Assembly: GCA_045807725.1 (NCBI GenBank)
Contig: JBJMGV010000132.1
Span: forward strand, 1 to 64,000
Direction of reading: 5' to 3'
DNA from: DATENM01 sp045807725
Lineage (GTDB): Bacteria; Acidobacteriota; Blastocatellia; UBA7656
Length of the DNA: 64,000 bases
Part shown: positions 18,917 through 27,845 of the stretch, piece by piece
How the letters are laid out: each line of letters starts with the position of its first letter
Numbering within the stretch: the stretch's first letter is position 1
Program-made: the position numbers and the translations under genes
Notes under the pieces: model-generated
Told to the model about the DNA's origin: nothing
Database searches by the model: none
What the model saw: only the letters and a program-made list of their open reading frames with translations

Positions 18917-19232
18917 AGGGGTCAGGGGCCGGGGGCCGGTTGTCCGTTGTCGGTTGTCAGTTGCCGGTTGTCAGTTGCCGGTTGTTGGTTAGTCCCGTAG
19001 GGACGCGATGTTTATAGTTATGGCTGAAGGATGCGACGAAGCCCCGTAGGGGCGCAATGTTGACATCTCGCTCCTGACGGAGCTTGCTTCATCTATCGCA
19101 TTGTTGTCTATAAACATCGCGCTCCTACGGAGCTTCGTCACATCCTTCAGCTATATCTATACACATTGCGCTCCTGACGGAGCTTTGGGAATTATCAACT
19201 TTCAACTATCGACTGACCCCTGGCCCCGACAC
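18917..19232. repeat. Composite repeat R6: arms enclosing REP-like hairpins
   Basis: The outer left arm (18917-18988) has the heptads GTCAGGG, CCGGTTGT and CAGTTGC. The outer right arm (about 19190-19232) is the complement (ATCAACTTTCAACTATCG, GACCCCTGGCCCC). Inner hairpin units lie at 18990-19017, 19038-19067, 19068-19086, 19108-19137 and 19158-19186, in direct then inverted orientation. Bases 19020-19086 match R4 at 10164-10230 in 65 of 67 positions. It fills the 334-bp gap between the two permease genes. Confidence 0.92.
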
Positions 19233-19245
19233 CCGGCCCCTGCGC

Positions 19246-20532
19246 TCACTCTGAGCGCAACGCTTCAATCGGGTCGAGGCGACCGGCGCGGCGGGCCGGA
19301 TAGATGCCGAAGAAGACGCCGATGATCGTGCAGAGCGCGAACGCGACCAGCGGCGCCCACAGCGGGAACGAACTGGGCATCGGTGTGTAGGTCGCCATCA
19401 GCCACGAGAGGGCCGCCGCGATCAGCACGCCGGCCAGTCCTCCGGCGCAGCACAATACGACCGACTCGACCAGGAACTGATTGACCACGTCCTGCTGCCG
19501 CGCGCCGACCGCTTTGCGTATGCCGATCTCTTTTGTACGCTCGACTACAGAGACGAGCATGATGTTCATAATGACAATGCCGCCGACGACCAGCGAAATG
19601 CCGACGACAAACAGCGACACCGAAAAGATGGTGTTCGTCAGCATGGCGAACAACTGGTTGACGCCTTCTGACGTGATGATGCCGAAGTCGTCCTCTTCGT
19701 GATAGTCGAGCTTGTGCTGCGTACGCATAGCGAGCCGCACTTGATCTTCGGCCTGCTGCATCTCGCCTTCGCGCGCCTTGACCGAGATGTTCACCGAGCG
19801 GCGCGAGCCATAGTTCTTCTCGTAAGTCGAGAGCGGCACCTTGACGTAGTTGTCCTGCGAAAAGCCGAAGACCGCGCCGCGCCGCTCGCCGATGCCGATC
19901 ACCTGATACCACTTGTCGTCGATCTGTATCTCTTTGCCGATGGGGTCGGAGCCGGGGAAGAGCTTGTCGGCGATGTCCGCGCCGATCACCGTGACGTAGC
20001 GTGAATGGTCATCTTCCCATTCGAGAAAGCCGCGCCCTTCGTCAATCTTCTTGCCTTCGATGTCGAAGATGTTCGCCGTCATGCCGCCCATATCGATAGT
20101 GTCGAGTGAGGTTTTGCCGTAATGCACGCGAACATTGCGGTGCGTTTCGACGCCGATGCCTTCGCAGGACGAGCAGAAGCGGCGCAAGACTTCGGCGTCC
20201 GTGGCGTGAACGTCGGGGTTGCGGCGGAGGGCTTCGAGGAACTTATCGAAGTTAGTGATAATGGGAAACTGGCTGACGACGAACGTGTTCGGCCCGAAGT
20301 TCGACACCTTCGTCTTCCAGTAGCGATCCATCCCTTGAATGAGCGAGATGACGGCGATGATTGAGCTGATGCCGATGGTGATGCCGAGCAGCGTCAGAAA
20401 CGAGCGCAGCTTGTTGGCGCGCAACGAGTCGAGCGCCACGCCGACGTAATCGAAGAATCGGGCGTGCCCCTGACGGTCTTCGCTCGCGGTACGGCGGTCT
20501 TCATTCGCGTGTGGGATGGAGGTCGTTGCCAT
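19246..20532 (-). CDS. MacB-like ABC transporter permease (FtsX domain), copy 2
   Basis: 428 residues from the ATG at 20532; the ORF extends 9 codons further but MATTSIPHANEDRR is the more natural start. It has the same plan as copy 1: N-terminal TM (about 35-60), MacB_PCD domain and three C-terminal TMs, with GGIVIMNIMLVSVVERTKEI and the end YPARRAGRLDPIEALRSE. The pair is a diverged tandem duplication that probably forms a heterodimer. A pair Cys motif FCSSCEG in the periplasmic domain might form a disulfide; copy 1 lacks it. The cognate ATPase is not in the window. Confidence 0.92.
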   Translation of the reverse strand: MATTSIPHANEDRRTASEDRQGHARFFDYVGVALDSLRANKLRSFLTLLGITIGISSIIAVISLIQGMDRYWKTKVSNFGPNTFVVSQFPIITNFDKFLEALRRNPDVHATDAEVLRRFCSSCEGIGVETHRNVRVHYGKTSLDTIDMGGMTANIFDIEGKKIDEGRGFLEWEDDHSRYVTVIGADIADKLFPGSDPIGKEIQIDDKWYQVIGIGERRGAVFGFSQDNYVKVPLSTYEKNYGSRRSVNISVKAREGEMQQAEDQVRLAMRTQHKLDYHEEDDFGIITSEGVNQLFAMLTNTIFSVSLFVVGISLVVGGIVIMNIMLVSVVERTKEIGIRKAVGARQQDVVNQFLVESVVLCCAGGLAGVLIAAALSWLMATYTPMPSSFPLWAPLVAFALCTIIGVFFGIYPARRAGRLDPIEALRSE

Positions 20533-20800
20533 AACACTCAATGCCGTTATAACCGGCAATTATTTCCGGGTCAATCGCGCGTGAGCCATAGGGGCTTACG
20601 AGGCGCGGCGCGAAAAAGTTAGAGCCACTTGCAAAAACTTGTCTCTCGCCGCTCCGCGTGCGCGGCCCGCCTTTACAACGCCGCGCGGGTTGTGCGATTG
20701 TACCCGCACATTGACCGAGACGTTCAGCGATTCGTTATCGCCGACAGCATAAATCAAGTCTTACGGCTCGGACAAACGCCGACCGTCAGAGAGTGCGGAG

Positions 20801-22360
20801 ATGAGCATCGTCAAAGGACTGCGCGAGGCGGCGGCCTCGTACACGAAAAAGACCGCCGCCGTCTGCGGCGACACGCGGCTGACGTTTAGGCAAACCGTCG
20901 AGCGCGTCAACCGCTTGTCGAGTGCGCTCGCCCAACTCGGCCTCGGTGCGGGCGACCGCGTTGCGGTGCTGGCGCTCAACTGCCACCGCTTCTTTGAACT
21001 CTATTATGCGGTGCCGCAGATGGGCGCTTGCCTCGTGCCCATCAACTTTCGCATCCCGCCCGCCGAAGTCAACTACATTCTCGATCATTCGGGCACGCGG
21101 GCGCTCTTCGTAGACGCCGCGCTCGCGCCGCTGGTCGATCAGATACGGCCACAGCTTGAAACCGTCGAGCATTTCATCTCGATCAGCGACGCGCCGGCGG
21201 ATGGTTATTTAAGTTATGAAACGTTGCTGGCCGACGCCGCGCCTGAATACGCCGCGCCGGCGATTGATGATGACGAATTGCTCGGCTTGTTCTACACGTC
21301 GGGGACTACGGGAGAGCCGAAGGGCGTGATGCTGACGCACAACAACATCATCGCCAACGTTCGCCACGTCGAAGCGTCTTATCATTATTCGCCTGACGAA
21401 ATCTACCTGCACAGCGCGCCGATGTTTCATCTTGCCGACGGCGCGGCGGTCTTCACTAACGCGGCGCGCGGCTCGACGCAGGTCTTCATTCCGCGCTTCG
21501 AGCCGCAGGCGACACTCGCGGCCATCGAGCGCGAACGCGTCACGCACGCGCTGCTCGTGCCGACGATGATTAACTTCGTGCTGCAAGCGCCGAATCTCGC
21601 GGATTACGATCTATCGTCGCTGGCTCACGTCACCTATGGCGCGTCGCCGATTGCGCCCGACGTGTTGCGGCGCGCGATGCAAGCATTCGGCTGCAACTTC
21701 GGGCAAGGGTACGGGCTGACCGAAGCCGCGCCGCTGTTGACAGGGTTGAACGCCGACGATCATCGCCGCGCAATCAACGGCGACGAACACCTGCTGGCGT
21801 CGTGCGGCAAGGCCGTGCCCGGCGTCGAGGTGCGCGTGGTCGATATTGACGGCAACGACGTGAAGCCTGGCGAAGTCGGCGAGATCATCGCGCGCGGGCC
21901 GAACATTATGCGCGGCTACTGGCGGCGCGACGATGACACGGCCAATACTGTTATTGATGGTTGGCTGCACACCGGCGACCTGGCCACGGTTGACGAGGAA
22001 GGCTACCTCTACCTCGTAGACCGCAAGAAAGATATGATCGTGACCGGCGGCGAAAACGTCTTCTCAACCGAAGTCGAAGCCGTGTTGTACGCGCACCCGG
22101 CGGTGAAAGAAGCGGCGGTCATTCCTGTGCCTGATGACCAGTGGGGCGAAGCCGTGCACGCCTGCGTTGCATTGAAAGATAACACCCCGGCAAGCGATGA
22201 CGAGTTGATCGAATTCTGTCGCCCGCGACTGGCCAGTTACAAAGTGCCGCGCTCGATTGAAATCATCGCCGGCGAGTTGCCGAAAGGCGGAACCGGCAAG
22301 ATACTGAAGAAACAATTGCGCGAACGTTACTGGCAAGGGCGCGAGCGGCGCGTCGGCTGA
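20801..22360 (+). CDS. Acyl-CoA synthetase (AMP-forming fatty-acid CoA ligase), copy 1
   Basis: 519 residues of the ANL adenylating family. The P-loop-like motif is YTSGTTGEPKGVMLTH (about residue 165), A5 is GQGYGLTEAAPLL, A7 is HTGDLATVDEEGYLYLVDR, A8 is KDMIVTGGENV, and the catalytic Lys is in PKGGTGKILKK. It activates a carboxylic acid, probably a medium or long fatty acid, to the CoA thioester via an acyl-AMP. A paralogue follows 41 bp downstream. With the glyoxylate-shunt enzyme at the window edge this fits growth on fatty acids, although the exact chain length cannot be read from motifs. Confidence 0.94.
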   Translation: MSIVKGLREAAASYTKKTAAVCGDTRLTFRQTVERVNRLSSALAQLGLGAGDRVAVLALNCHRFFELYYAVPQMGACLVPINFRIPPAEVNYILDHSGTRALFVDAALAPLVDQIRPQLETVEHFISISDAPADGYLSYETLLADAAPEYAAPAIDDDELLGLFYTSGTTGEPKGVMLTHNNIIANVRHVEASYHYSPDEIYLHSAPMFHLADGAAVFTNAARGSTQVFIPRFEPQATLAAIERERVTHALLVPTMINFVLQAPNLADYDLSSLAHVTYGASPIAPDVLRRAMQAFGCNFGQGYGLTEAAPLLTGLNADDHRRAINGDEHLLASCGKAVPGVEVRVVDIDGNDVKPGEVGEIIARGPNIMRGYWRRDDDTANTVIDGWLHTGDLATVDEEGYLYLVDRKKDMIVTGGENVFSTEVEAVLYAHPAVKEAAVIPVPDDQWGEAVHACVALKDNTPASDDELIEFCRPRLASYKVPRSIEIIAGELPKGGTGKILKKQLRERYWQGRERRVG

Positions 22361-22401
22361 CGCGAGCAATGCTTACTTAATCCAGACGGGAGATTGACGA
22401 G

Positions 22402-23979
22402 ATGAATCTGACGCTAAGTCCAACCCGCTTTCTCGAACGTGCGAAAGCGCTGTATGGCAAGAAGGTCGGCATCGTTGACGGCGACGTGCGATTGACCTAC
22501 GACGAATACGCTAATCGCTGCGATCAGCTATCGAACGCGCTCGGCGCGCTCGGCATCCATCGCGGTCAGTGTGTGGCGTGGCTCGGTTACAACAGCCACC
22601 AGTTGCTCGAAGCTTATTATGGCGTCGTGCAGATCGGCGCGGTGTTGTTGCCTCTCAACATACGACTGACGCCGCACGAGCTGGCTTACATCCTGAACGA
22701 CTCGGAGACGGTGGCGCTGTTTTACAACCGCGACTTCGCGCCGCTGGTCGAAGACCTGCGTCCGCAGGTTCCGGGCGTCAAGCATTACGTCGCGCTCGAA
22801 TCAGGCGCGAGTGACGTTTATTACGAAGACTTGCTTTCGGCTGCCGGAGCCGTTTTCACGCCGCCCGTTGACATCAAAGATGATGACCTGGCCGAGCTGT
22901 TCTACACGTCGGGGACGACGGCTAATCCCAAAGGCGTGATGATGACGCATCGCAATCTTTACCTGCACGCCTTGCAAGTGATGGCCGGCAACGCGATCAA
23001 AGATACCATCGTGCAGCTTCACACCATCCCGCTCTTTCACGTCAACGGCTGGGGCACGCCGCACACGGTCACCGGCAGCGGCGCGCGTCACATCATCGTG
23101 CGCAAGTTCGATCCGACCGAAGTGTTCGACATCATTCAGCGTGAACGCGTCACCCACTTCTCGATGGTTCCGACGATGGCCGTGGCGCTGCTCAATCATC
23201 CGAAGGCGTCCGAGTACGACCTGTCGAGCGTCGAATACGTTGGCATCGGCGGCGCGGCCTCGCACGCCGGATTGATGCGCGCCATCGAAGAGAAGCTGGG
23301 CTTCCGCGCTTACGGCGGCTACGGCCTGACGGAGACGACGCCGGTGCTGACGTTCTCGCATATCAAAGAGCACCTGAGCGATGCGCCCGACGACGAACGC
23401 TACCGCCGACAGGCGATGGCCGGCTACCCGATGCCCGGCGTCACGCTGGATATTTTTGACGCGAACGACAAGCCCGTGCCGCACGACGGCAAGAGCGTCG
23501 GCGAAGTCGTCGTCCGCGCAGACAATGTGATGGCCGGTTACTGGAAGCAGCCCGAAGACACGGCCAACGTGATGCGCGGCGGCTGGTTCCACACCGGCGA
23601 TATGGCGGTGATTGACGACGAAGGCTACGTGCTGATCGTTGACCGCAAGAAAGACATTATTATTTCGGGCGGCGAGAACATCGCTTCGATTGAGATTGAG
23701 ACGGCGGTCTACGCGCACCCAGCGGTGCTCGAATGCGCGGTGATTGCGATACCGGATGAGAAGTGGGGCGAAGTGCCGAAGGCGCTCGTCGTGTTGAAGC
23801 CCGGCCAGTCGCTCACCGAAGAAGAGTTGATCGCGCATTGCCGCACGCAACTGCCGGGCTTCAAGGTTCCGAAGTCCATCGAGTTCTTCGACGCACTGCC
23901 TAAGGGCGGCACCGGCAAAATCCTTAAGAAAGAGCTGCGCGAGAAGTACTGGGAAGGCTACGAAAAGCGCGTGCATTGA
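22402..23979 (+). CDS. Acyl-CoA synthetase (AMP-forming), copy 2
   Basis: 525 residues, the same family and plan as the gene before it: YTSGTTANPKGVMMTH, GGYGLTETTPVL, HTGDMAVIDDEGYVLIVDR, KKDIIISGGENI and the catalytic Lys block PKGGTGKILKKELRE. The long variant loop HIKEHLSDAPDDERYRRQ is absent from copy 1 and resembles plant/bacterial AAE3-type ligases. The genes are 41 bp apart and probably co-transcribed. Similar motifs throughout suggest an old tandem duplication followed by a change of substrate range. Confidence 0.94.
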   Translation: MNLTLSPTRFLERAKALYGKKVGIVDGDVRLTYDEYANRCDQLSNALGALGIHRGQCVAWLGYNSHQLLEAYYGVVQIGAVLLPLNIRLTPHELAYILNDSETVALFYNRDFAPLVEDLRPQVPGVKHYVALESGASDVYYEDLLSAAGAVFTPPVDIKDDDLAELFYTSGTTANPKGVMMTHRNLYLHALQVMAGNAIKDTIVQLHTIPLFHVNGWGTPHTVTGSGARHIIVRKFDPTEVFDIIQRERVTHFSMVPTMAVALLNHPKASEYDLSSVEYVGIGGAASHAGLMRAIEEKLGFRAYGGYGLTETTPVLTFSHIKEHLSDAPDDERYRRQAMAGYPMPGVTLDIFDANDKPVPHDGKSVGEVVVRADNVMAGYWKQPEDTANVMRGGWFHTGDMAVIDDEGYVLIVDRKKDIIISGGENIASIEIETAVYAHPAVLECAVIAIPDEKWGEVPKALVVLKPGQSLTEEELIAHCRTQLPGFKVPKSIEFFDALPKGGTGKILKKELREKYWEGYEKRVH

Positions 23980-24061
23980 AGCGCATGTTGTCTCACGCGA
24001 GCCGCAAAGGGTATGACGCCACGTCGCGCCTTTTGCGGCAAATCTGGTTTGTGAGGAAGCT

Positions 24062-25618
24062 ATGTCAACTCATCCTGCTCGTCGCATCACCTGTTGCTTG
24101 CTGATGTTTTCGCTGCTTACCTGCTCGCTCATCACATCCACATTCGCGCAGGCGACGAAATCGCCCGCGAGCGGCAAGCGTTATAACCGCATCGTCATAC
24201 GCAACGCGATGGTCGTTGATGGCAACGGCACGCCGGCGTCGGGGCCGAAAGACATCGTCATCGAAGGCAACCGGATTACTGACATCATTGGCTTCGATCC
24301 CATCTCGGCCCTGCAAGGCACGGCGCGACGGCCCGCAGCGGGCGATGTTGAGATTGATGCCACCGGCAAATACGTCCTGCCCGGACTCATCAACCTGCAC
24401 GGCCACATTCAAGACGAGCGCGGCGGCGTGCCGATGCCCGTCGAGTATTGCTGGAAGCTATGGCTTGCCAATGGCATCACCACTGTGCGCGAAGTCGGCG
24501 GCGATACGAAGAAGTCGCTCGCCTGGCGCGAGCAGAGCCGCAAAGGCGAAATCACCGCGCCGCGCTTTTTCATCTATGGCGTCTACAACTACCCGCCGCT
24601 GCCGACGACCAGAGAAGCCGCCCGTGATCGTGTCCGCGAGTTGAAAGCGATGGGCGTTGACGGCATCAAGTTCTTTGCCATAGACCGCGACTTGATGCAG
24701 GCGATGCTCGACGAAGCGCACATTCAAGGCTTACGCACGGCGCATCACGCGGCAGTAGCCGAGACCAACGCGTGGGACGATATCAAGTTCGGCACAACCA
24801 GCATCGAGCACTGGTACGGCATCCCCGATGCCGCAGTCGTGAGCGGCAGGCAGGACTTCCCGCCGAGCTACAACTACGACAACGAAGTGGACCGCTTCCG
24901 CTACGCCGGTCACCTCTGGCGCGAGGCCGACTGGGAACGGCTGATGAAACTGTTTGACGCGATGATTGCCGCTAACGTCGCGTGGGACCCGACCCTCGAC
25001 ATTTACGAAGCCAGCCGTGACCTGATGCGGGCGCAGAATCAGCCCTGGTTTCAAGACTACCTGCACCCTGTGCTTGAAGAGTTCTTTCGGCCCAACCCGA
25101 AAAATCACGGCTCATACTTTCTCGGCTGGACTTCGACTGATGAAACGTTTTGGAAGGAAAACTACCGATTGTGGATGCGCGCCGTGCGCGAGTTCGCCGA
25201 GCGCGGCGGCACGGTGGGCGCGGGCGAAGACGCCGGCTTCATCTATCAGATGTATGGCTTCGGCCTGATCCGCGAGCTTGAGTTGCACCAGGAAGCCGGC
25301 TTTCACCCGCTGAAGGTGATCGAGCACGCGACCGGCAATAACGCTCGCATACTCGGCGAACAGGAGCGGCTGGGCCGCGTGCGCGTCGGGTACTTAGCCG
25401 ACCTGATTGTCGTCAACGGCAACCCGCTTGAGAACTTGAAAGTGCTCTACGCGACCGGCGTTGACGAAGTGCGCGACGGCAAGACCGCGCACACGGGCGG
25501 CGTCGAATGGACGATCAAGGATGGTATCCCTTATCACGGGCCGACGCTGCTGAGAGAGATTAAAGAGATGGTCGCCAAAGCCCGCGCCGAACGGTCGAGC
25601 AAATCGGCGCGGCAGTGA
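24062..25618 (+). CDS. Exported metal-dependent amidohydrolase
   Basis: 518 residues. A signal peptide (about 1-30, ending TSTFAQA) precedes an amidohydrolase TIM barrel. The metal ligands are INLHGHI (HxH, about residue 115), AHHAAVAE, SIEHWYG and GAGEDAGF (Asp), and the C-terminal small beta domain has VGYLADLIVVNGNPLENL. It looks like the imidazolonepropionase-like COG1228 group of periplasmic prolidases and dipeptidases. GAGGAAG lies upstream of the ATG. It may belong to the acyl-CoA ligase operon (82-bp gap). The usual barrel lysine is not evident, so a mononuclear site is possible. Confidence 0.88.
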   Translation: MSTHPARRITCCLLMFSLLTCSLITSTFAQATKSPASGKRYNRIVIRNAMVVDGNGTPASGPKDIVIEGNRITDIIGFDPISALQGTARRPAAGDVEIDATGKYVLPGLINLHGHIQDERGGVPMPVEYCWKLWLANGITTVREVGGDTKKSLAWREQSRKGEITAPRFFIYGVYNYPPLPTTREAARDRVRELKAMGVDGIKFFAIDRDLMQAMLDEAHIQGLRTAHHAAVAETNAWDDIKFGTTSIEHWYGIPDAAVVSGRQDFPPSYNYDNEVDRFRYAGHLWREADWERLMKLFDAMIAANVAWDPTLDIYEASRDLMRAQNQPWFQDYLHPVLEEFFRPNPKNHGSYFLGWTSTDETFWKENYRLWMRAVREFAERGGTVGAGEDAGFIYQMYGFGLIRELELHQEAGFHPLKVIEHATGNNARILGEQERLGRVRVGYLADLIVVNGNPLENLKVLYATGVDEVRDGKTAHTGGVEWTIKDGIPYHGPTLLREIKEMVAKARAERSSKSARQ

Positions 25619-25623
25619 TTGGC

Positions 25624-26415
25624 TTATTGGCTCGCACCTTCGAGGTTAAAGAGCCGTTTGAAATTTGCGGAAGTAGCGCGGCCTATCTCTTCGGCTGCAA
25701 GTCCGCGCAGGTCGGCAATCGAGCGCGCCGTCTCGATGACGTAAGCCGGCTCGTTGCGCCGTCCGCGAAAGGGAACAGGCGCGAGAAACGGCGCGTCGGT
25801 TTCGATCAGAATCTTATCCACCGGCAGCGCGCGGGCGGTCTCGCGCAGGTCGTCGGCCTTCTTAAATGTGACGACGCCCGAAAACGAAATCAGAAAGCCC
25901 ATCTCGACCGCCGCTTCGGCAAATGCTCGCGTGCCGGTGAAGCAGTGAATGATGCCCGGCAAGCCCGCGCTCTGCCATTCCTCCCGCAAAATCTGCAAGG
26001 TGTCTTCTTCGGCTTCGCGTGTGTGAATGACTGCCGGCAAGCGGCGCTCGCGGGCCATCTGCAATTGTCTTCTGAACGCCGCGCGCTGCACGTCGCGCGG
26101 CGAGTTGTCGTAATGATAATCCAAACCGATCTCGCCCCACGCAATCACCTTCGGGTGCGCGGCCAGTTCGGCCAGCCGATCATACATCTGGTCATCAAGC
26201 AGGCGCGCTTCGTGCGGGTGAACGCCGACGGTGGTGTAGATGAAGTCGTATTTATCGGCGATGCGCTGTGCGGCAGTGTGCGAATCTTTGGATAAGTCGC
26301 CATTGCCGACCGCGACGATGATCTCGACGCCAGCCTCTCGCGCCCGCTCGATCATCGCCGTGCGGTCGCCGTCAAAGTCTTCGCTCTCGATGTGCGCGTG
26401 CGAATCAATATACAT
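25624..26415 (-). CDS. TatD-family metal-dependent deoxyribonuclease/hydrolase
   Basis: 263 residues, the usual TatD size. The metal motif is YIDSHAHIE (HxH at residues 6-8), WGEIGLDYHYD gives the bridging Glu, HTREAEEDTL and HCFTGT supply further His ligands, and ETDAPFLAP ends the site with Asp. Family members are 3'-5' DNases or D-aminoacyl-tRNA-deacylase-like hydrolases in the cytoplasm. The stop lies 6 bp from the convergent amidohydrolase stop, and repeat R8 lies upstream of its ATG. Confidence 0.95.
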   Translation of the reverse strand: MYIDSHAHIESEDFDGDRTAMIERAREAGVEIIVAVGNGDLSKDSHTAAQRIADKYDFIYTTVGVHPHEARLLDDQMYDRLAELAAHPKVIAWGEIGLDYHYDNSPRDVQRAAFRRQLQMARERRLPAVIHTREAEEDTLQILREEWQSAGLPGIIHCFTGTRAFAEAAVEMGFLISFSGVVTFKKADDLRETARALPVDKILIETDAPFLAPVPFRGRRNEPAYVIETARSIADLRGLAAEEIGRATSANFKRLFNLEGASQ

Positions 26416-26433
26416 AATTCACCAGATGCGGGG

Positions 26434-26630
26434 GAGTCAGAAGTCAGAAGAAAGTATTCAGAAGTCAGAAGTCAGAAGTCAGAAGTCAGAATGAAAGCGG
26501 AAAGAATCGGGAGTTAGAATAAGAGCGGAGGCGCAGCAAGCGCCGAGTTCCTTTTCCATTCTGACTTCTGACTTCTGACTTCTTCCTCCTGACTTCTGAC
26601 TTCTGACTTCTTCCTCCTGACCTCTCCTTC
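26434..26630. repeat. Inverted-repeat element R8 (CAGAAGT heptads)
   Basis: The left arm (26436-26491) has repeated GTCAGAA/CAGAAGT heptads, and the right arm (26558-26630) has TTCTGAC/TTCTTCC heptads that complement it. The core includes a GGCGC...GCGCC hairpin near 26530-26544. It fills the gap between the TatD start and the AIM24 stop. Confidence 0.9.
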
Positions 26631-27695
26631 CTAGCTTGAGCCGAAGCTGAAGCCGCCGCCGCCGCCGCTCGATTGATTCGGGAAGAACGGCTTCATCAGC
26701 CCGGCAAAGGCGGCGAGGTTGCGAGTTTGAATCAGCAACTCGCCCGGTCCTATGAAGTCGGCGACGATGCCTTCGCCGCTCACCATACTGCGGAACCAAC
26801 CCGACGCGGCTTTGCGCAGGCTGTATTGCGTTGTGCCTTCCCACGCCACCAGATGGCCGGTGTCAACGATGTAGCGTTCGCCGGGCGCAAGCGTCTTGCG
26901 ATGGATCGCGCCGAACGACGAGACCAGCAGCAAGCCCGTGCCGCGCACCTGAAGGACAAATAGTCCTTCGCCGCCGAAGAAAGATTTCGCGCCGCCCCAC
27001 TTCGTATCGACAATCAGGCTGCCGTCGCCCGCGAGGTATGAGCTGGACTGCACGTAGAACATCTGGTTGCTCATCTCAAGGGCGGCGATGTCGCCGGGCG
27101 AGCCGGGCGCAAAGGTCACTTCGCCGGGGCCGCCGCGCGCCGTGAAGGTCGAGACAAAGGCCGATTCGCCGCCCACCGCGCGTTTGAACGCGCCCATCAA
27201 TCCGCCTTTCATCTGCGATTGCAATTCAACATTGGCCGACATCGAAACCATCGCGCCGGCTTCGGCTTGTATGGACTGTTCGGGCTGCAACTGCACAACC
27301 GCCAGCGAGAAGGCCGGCTGATGCAGTATCTCGTAATTGTAACCGCGCCCCGACCCGCGCCCGTCGGCGTCGATGTGAATGCCTTGACCGGGCGGGTAGC
27401 CGGGTTGGCCGCCGCCATAATTCGGCTGGCCTTGATTATAATTCGGTGCGCCCTGGCCGTAGCCGGGCGGCGGACCTTGCGGATAAACGGGTGGCGGTGA
27501 TGGTGGCGGAGGATAACCGGGCGGCCCCTGTTGATAACCGGGTGGGGGTCCCTGTTGATAGCCCGGCGGCGGACCTTGTTGATAACCCGGCGGCGGATAA
27601 TTCGTCGGCGCGTCGGGCGCTCCCACGGGGTTGCCGCAGGTGGTACAGAATCTGGTGTCGGGCGTAACGTCCGCGCCACATCGTTGACATTTCAT
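26631..27695 (-). CDS. AIM24-family protein with zinc ribbon and Pro/Gly/Gln repeats
   Basis: 354 residues. An N-terminal zinc ribbon (CQRCGADVTPDTRFCTTCG, residues 3-21) is followed by low-complexity PPPGYQQG repeats (about 25-110; three exact 8-residue copies, then degenerate PGYGQG and NYNQGQP units) and then the AIM24 (DUF124, PF01987) beta-rich domain (about 120-345). A Gly/Ser tail ends the protein. AIM24 domains are named after a yeast mitochondrial protein but their bacterial role is unknown. AAGGAG precedes the ATG. The tandem DNA repeat behind PPPGYQQG could vary in copy number. It lies in the same orientation as priA and TatD. Confidence 0.88.
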   Translation of the reverse strand: MKCQRCGADVTPDTRFCTTCGNPVGAPDAPTNYPPPGYQQGPPPGYQQGPPPGYQQGPPGYPPPPSPPPVYPQGPPPGYGQGAPNYNQGQPNYGGGQPGYPPGQGIHIDADGRGSGRGYNYEILHQPAFSLAVVQLQPEQSIQAEAGAMVSMSANVELQSQMKGGLMGAFKRAVGGESAFVSTFTARGGPGEVTFAPGSPGDIAALEMSNQMFYVQSSSYLAGDGSLIVDTKWGGAKSFFGGEGLFVLQVRGTGLLLVSSFGAIHRKTLAPGERYIVDTGHLVAWEGTTQYSLRKAASGWFRSMVSGEGIVADFIGPGELLIQTRNLAAFAGLMKPFFPNQSSGGGGGFSFGSS

Positions 27696-27745
27696 AGCGG
27701 GTCTCCTTGTTGATTAATCGTCAACCATTGCATCAAGGAAAAAGA

Positions 27746-27838
27746 AACCACAGATGAACACGGATGAACACGGATAAAAGGACAAACGTGAATCTCTACA
27801 TTCTTTCCATCTGTGTTGATCTGTGTTCATCTGTGGTT
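27746..27838. repeat. Inverted-repeat element R9
   Basis: AACCACAGATGAACACGGAT... (27746-27775) pairs with 27809-27838 over 30 bp with three mismatches; the core is about 33 nt. It lies between the AIM24 promoter side and the priA stop. This ACCACAGATGAACACGGAT motif is, in general knowledge, common in intergenic DNA of several environmental phyla. Confidence 0.88.
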
Positions 27839-27845
27839 CCATCTT

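Noticed and set aside
22801..23976. A 391-residue minus-strand ORF
   Set aside because: Antisense of the second acyl-CoA ligase, whose motifs are all intact; long open frames on the opposite strand are common in GC-rich DNA.
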